A program made the position numbers and the translations under genes. A model generated the notes under the pieces. The model was not told the DNA's origin. It ran no database searches and saw nothing but the letters and a program-made list of their open reading frames with translations. Positions 59,682-64,000 of a DNA stretch of 64,000 bases are shown in pieces. Source of the DNA: Ceratodon purpureus (lineage: Eukaryota; Streptophyta; Bryopsida; Pseudoditrichales; Ditrichaceae); NCBI GenBank assembly GCA_014871385.1, contig CM026421.1, positions 10,925,128 through 10,989,127 of the forward strand, read 5' to 3'. How positions within the stretch are numbered: position 1 is the first letter of the stretch; each line of letters begins with the position of its first letter.

Positions 59682-61854
59682 AAAGCTCTATTCGACACGG
59701 TGGGACTACCGATGGTGGAAAATTGCTTGGCCGGCTTCAACAGCTCCATTTTTGCTTACGGCCAGGTATTACGATCTGTTTTACTATTGATTTCCTCCAA
59801 GAACAGGACTGGTAAATCGTGTATATTTCTCAGGACTAGAAGAAAGATGGGTTTCTGTCTAGTTTGAAATGCTGAGTATCATGTTATGATGTCTGGGAAT
59901 AGACTGGAAGTGGCAAAACACATACCATGTGGGGACCAATGCCTGATTCTGGCTCCGAAATATTGGCAACCGAGGAACGTGGTGTAACCCCACGTGTGTT
60001 CGAGCAGCTTTTTTCTCGAATTCAGCAGGTGTTTTTCCTCGACCATGCATACTTCTTTCTCCCAACGTCATTTAGAACTTGCACTGTGATACAGCTTTCT
60101 CGTCACGTGCTGGGATCCCCGTGTAAATTGATTGGCATATGATCACAGGAGGAGCGGAATAACATCGATAAGCAGCTGCGTTACCAATGTCGATGCTCCT
60201 TTCTTGAGGTATTGCTTTTCGTACTCAGGAGATCGTTGCAAAGATAGTGGCTGTAGCACCTGCAACTCTATTGGCGTGTTGGCTGAGATATCATTGAGCT
60301 GATGCCCCTGCTGTGTTTTCCTTCAGATATACAATGAGCAAATTACCGATTTGCTGGAGCCCTCCCAAAAAAATCTACTGGTATGCTTAACAAGCGCCCA
60401 CTCATTTTCACATTATAAGTACAAATATTTGAGTTTGCTCACTTTAATTCAGTCATCTAAGAAGTTATGGCAAGTGGTCAACAGATAAGGGAGGACTTGA
60501 AGACTGGAGTCTATGTGGAAGGTCTCACTGAAGAGTATGTTTCCAATTTGGACGATGTTACGCGCCTCCTTGTTCGTGTACGGTTTCGTATACCCTTCAA
60601 ATTTCTTTCTCGTACTTCAATTATCTCATCATCTTGTGCAACAGTAGAATTTATAAAGATTGTGGATGATGTCTCTGAAAGTTAAAACTACGTGTTGAAT
60701 CTGACATCGTCATCTCATCAACAGGGTCTGGCTAACAGAAGAGTTAGCTCCACAGCTATGAACAGTGAGAGTTCCCGTTCGCACAGCGTCTTCACATTTG
60801 TCATCGAATCTCGGTCAAAGGTTGGTACATTAACCTCATGATCCATCCTTGATGCAGTACTCTTTATAAGCATTTCTTTCGTAATGACATGACAATATTA
60901 TGATATCTGTGCAGAGTGCAGCGGAAGGTGCAAGTAGTGTTCGAACCAGCAGAATGAATCTTGTAGATCTTGCGGGTTCAGAAAGACAAAAACAAACGGG
61001 TGCTGCTGGCGAGCGCCTTAAAGAGGCTGGAAATATAAATAAATCTCTCTCACAGCTCGGGTAAGTTTAACTCTAAGTAAGCTCCCAATGATCTCCGTCC
61101 ACGTTGAAATAAAAAGGTACATGTCAGTTCAGCCGCGTGGCTTCCCGTGTTTCCTAACAGTTTCTGTTTGATTCTCAGAAATGTAATCAACATTCTTGCT
61201 GAAGTCGCTCAAAGCGGAAAACACCGACACATACCATATCGTGATTCTCGCCTGACTTTCTTGTTGCAAGAATCTCTTGGGGGTAATGCTAAATTGGCCA
61301 TGATATGTGCAATCTCTCCAGCTAGCAGGTAAGGTCAACTGAGGACATTAGTGTATGTTGTCTCATCAAAGGGATCTCTGATATTCAGGAGGACTCAGAT
61401 CATCTTCTAACAAGAGTTTGGTTCTATTACAGCTGCAAGACCGAAACACTTAGTACGCTCCGTTTTGCTCAAAGAGCAAAGGCAATGCAGAATAAGGCAG
61501 TTGTCAATGAAGAAACTGCGAACGATGTGAACCTACTCCGCGAACAAATCCGACAATTGAAGGTATTTACAGTTCAGTTATTTACTTTGATGCCTTCTAT
61601 AATTCTGCAATGAATATAATCTTCAAACTACATCCTGCTTGCACTCCTATGCGCCTCTGAAGTTCTAACATCTTGCAATGCAGGATGAATTGTTGAGGAT
61701 GAAGGAAAACAACAACCAGCCTGATGGAGCTGCAGGTGTAGGATCCCATCCAGGATGGAATGCCCGACGCAGTTATAACCTTCTCAAGCTTAGTCTTGGA
61801 CAGCCTATGACAATTCCACCGAATGAGATCGTGAACCAATGCAATGCAATGTAA
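59682..61854 (+). CDS. Kinesin-12 family motor, internal exons (5' exons not in view)
   Basis: Exons 59682-59765, 59903-60028, 60149-60208, 60327-60380, 60485-60577, 60725-60820, 60915-61060, 61179-61328, 61433-61562, 61684-61854 join in phase. They give [15 protein letters not shown], the P-loop [12 protein letters not shown], switch [12 protein letters not shown], switch [12 protein letters not shown], then [36 protein letters not shown] and a neck region [14 protein letters not shown]. Switch I preceded by [13 protein letters not shown] is typical of kinesin-12, which in plants acts at the phragmoplast or preprophase band. The first part of the motor (RVRP region) is missing; it lies upstream, possibly beyond Mu3, or has been lost. 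The last exon may end at a donor near 61,850 rather than at the TAA. Confidence 0.85.
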
Positions 61855-63117
61855 AATAATTCTTGCGAAATCCATTATGCTTAAAGTGGTACCAATATTG
61901 CGGTATTTGCTCATTTATTCTCCAAATTTGCCCAAAATTAATTAGATCACAAAAAATTCATAAATTCACCAAAAATTAAGATTTCATTTTTTTTCCTTTT
62001 TTTCTTTTTTTTACGTGTAAATAAAACCTCAATGCATGATCTCACTTCTCAGATTTCGATCCAATATTTCTCCATATGCCTTGTTTACTATCAAAGATTG
62101 GCCTTTGTATTTGATTTTCAGCATACCTCCATGTGATAAATCAAGCCTTTTTGGTTTTATAGGTCGTATGAGGGTTAAAATTGCATGGACATATTTCTAA
62201 CCCACCTAGGAACAAGTCTTAGAATTTGAAGAGCTTCAAGTCAAATTTACTTTTGCAATTGATTTTTTTGGCTCAAGAAACACTTCAAACCCATATTGCA
62301 ACAAGGGAAAACAACTTATTTTCCAACTTTGAGTATTATGATTTCACAAATGGTAAGGAATTTGAATCTTAGATTTGGGGTACATATACATGTACAAGTA
62401 AGGTACTAGATCCCATGATTACTTCCCCTAAAATACATCAAAACTTGAAAACTTGCACCTTGTATTGAAATAGGGCAATTTTCATGTCAAGTGGAGTCAA
62501 TGGATATACAGTAAAGAAACCACATGCATGAAATGATTAACACTCTTATATCATGGCTGCTCAGTGCTTGCTCCTATTTTAGCATTATTTTTGGGATAAA
62601 TTTACTGGGCAGTGTCATGAATACTAATTATCGATACCAAATGTCAGATGTACAGTATCACCCTCATTAGTCTTTTGCAATCATACTCACTTGGAAACAT
62701 AATAAAAAATGTTAAGAAAATGGCACCAAAAACAAGAGAAACCTAAACCTTTTTTGCACTTTAGATTTGAAGATGACTTTTGGGGTGCATTTTGATTTTG
62801 TTTCAGTTTTCCAAAAAAAATAAAAAATTATAAAATATTTTTATTCGGATTACTATCCCAATCTCACTTTTGGTTTGTTTATTGATTGAGCTACACTGAA
62901 ATTCTATCTAGGGACTCTTTATACTAGGAAACATAAAAATATTACAAATCTATCTACACACCTGAAATAATGACCACTCAAGAACCCCCGCAAACTTGGT
63001 CCCGTTGCACTTCGCTCCCAAGTTGAAGGCTTAGTTTGCATCATCAAAGACTTGGCCAATGGATCCCTACGGTTATAAATGCCGTGTGGATTGCAACCCT
63101 CAGTGATTACAGCGTAG
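61855..63117. other. Probable intron, no gene seen
   Basis: AT-rich unique-looking sequence with oligo-T and oligo-A runs. I see no coding exon, RNA gene or repeat with clear borders. Confidence 0.5.
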
Positions 63118-63420
63118 GAGGCGGTGTTTGATGCGGCAACAGCTGAGAATTCAGCAATGGAGGTACTGCAAGCAGCTCAAAAGAAGAAGGATGACGCGGA
63201 GGCACTGTTAGCAAAGTATCCTCCTGAGGAGGTAAGTAAACTTGAAGAAGAAACTGATGCTGCTTCGTTGGAGCAAAAAAGGCTCCTCCGCATGGGAACA
63301 ATAGCGGAGTGTAGGGCGCAGGTCAAAGTGGTCTCCACAAATTCAGAGAAGCTAGCAAATTTGCACGAAGAGCTAATGGTGGTCCAAATGTCCCTAGTTA
63401 TGATTTGTAATTCAGTGTAA
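63118..63420 (+). CDS. Coiled-coil exon, possibly of the kinesin or a separate remnant
   Basis: After an acceptor-like ACAGCGTAG the frame reads EAVFDAATAENSAMEVLQAAQ...KLEEETDAASLEQKRLLRMG... and stops at 63,420. It is strongly helical and charged, like a kinesin-12 stalk. A consensus donor (GAG|GTAAGT) lies inside at about 63,230, so the exon may be shorter. Linkage to the kinesin 1.3 kb upstream is not shown. Confidence 0.4.
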   Translation, partial: EAVFDAATAENSAMEVLQAAQKKKDDAEALLAKYPPEEVSKLEEETDAASLEQKRLLRMGTIAECRAQVKVVSTNSEKLANLHEELMVVQMSLVMICNSV

Positions 63421-64000
63421 TCTTCATGTGTTCTTAATTTTTTCTTAAATTTTTAAATATAAAAAAAAACACTTATATTTTGTGAAAATATACTTAAACG
63501 AGGTGGAACATATGATATTTAAAAAATACATGAGAATTTACAGTATTCAATGATGACACCCATCTTTGGTGTTATGTTTAAACCCTCAACGTAGAAAAAC
63601 GACATTTTGGATGACAAGCAACAATCTTGAAAAGCCATAACTTCTTCATCCGGATAGAATTACTTAGGTTGGGTTCCAAATCAAGTCTTGTTTTTGTGTT
63701 AAAATTTGCACACCCACGCAATCAATCATGAAATAATGGCTTATATTTTAGTGAAGGCACCTGTTGTTTTTTTGTTTTAAAACATTAGGCATGTTTTACC
63801 ATTGTGAGCCAATCATGTGAAATCCACTTTAATTTGAGTTGTTGGATGTGCAATGATGTTTCTACACTGAAAAAACTGAAAAATTACATGGTTTATGAGG
63901 AGTTGTTTCACTTTCATCCACTGATCGTTGGATTTCAACTTTGTATTGTTGGCTTTTATTCCATGCTAAGTCATGTTTATGTGGTAGAAACCTTAATCCA
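63421..64000. other. No feature seen
   Basis: AT-rich sequence; no ORF, repeat or RNA gene that I can support. Confidence 0.5.

Overview
The window is nuclear DNA from a eukaryote with spliced genes, almost certainly a streptophyte (land plant or charophyte-type alga). Evidence: a plant-style kinesin-12 motor gene with many short exons at the right end, Ty3 retrotransposons with a tRNA-Asp-type primer site, an extra ORF resembling the plant-transposon domain found in plant Ty3 elements, and nonsense mutations typical of CG/CHG cytosine methylation. I cannot name the species from the sequence. More than 90% of the window is nested transposons.

Layout. (1) About 1-14,744: the right part of a giant DNA transposon, here T1. 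It carries a 14-exon gene on the minus strand (19-8,800) encoding a ParB-like domain followed by an N4/N6 DNA-methyltransferase-like domain, an intact MULE-type DDE/SWIM transposase on the plus strand (9,379-13,057), a small ORF (13,312-13,764) and a ~211-bp satellite inside an intron. T1 sits in the integrase gene of (2) Ty3 element 1 (about 14,745-23,940, minus strand, very rich in CCGG). (3) About 23,934-30,060: Ty3 element 2 (plus strand), truncated at its 5' side. (4) 29.8-31.1 kb and 49.1-49.98 kb: two halves of one Ulp1 (C48) protease gene, split by (5) T2, a complete 17,960-bp relative of T1 (31,136-49,095) with a 7-bp target duplication ATCACTA. Removing T2 and one duplicate restores the protease reading frame exactly. 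T2 carries the same methyltransferase-like and transposase genes as T1, both now broken. (6) 49.1-59.4 kb: a second MULE-type element with its own transposase (minus strand), the Ulp1 gene, small ORFs and about two dozen copies of the heptamer GTGACAC. A 737-bp inverted-repeat element (57,118-57,854) interrupts its transposase. (7) 59.68-61.85 kb: exons of a host kinesin-12 motor, starting just before the P-loop; the upstream motor exons are not in view.

The most interesting content is the T1/T2 family: MULE-like transposons of about 18 kb that pair a transposase with a divergently transcribed ParB-methyltransferase-like protein. Eight intron positions are conserved in identical phase between the two copies. 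T1 looks intact in both genes and may be the active form; T2 is decayed. Terminal inverted repeats built from GTGAGCG arrays and an inner CCTATGACCGYGGA motif define the family. The role of the methyltransferase-like protein (marking, protecting or binding the element's own DNA) is inference.
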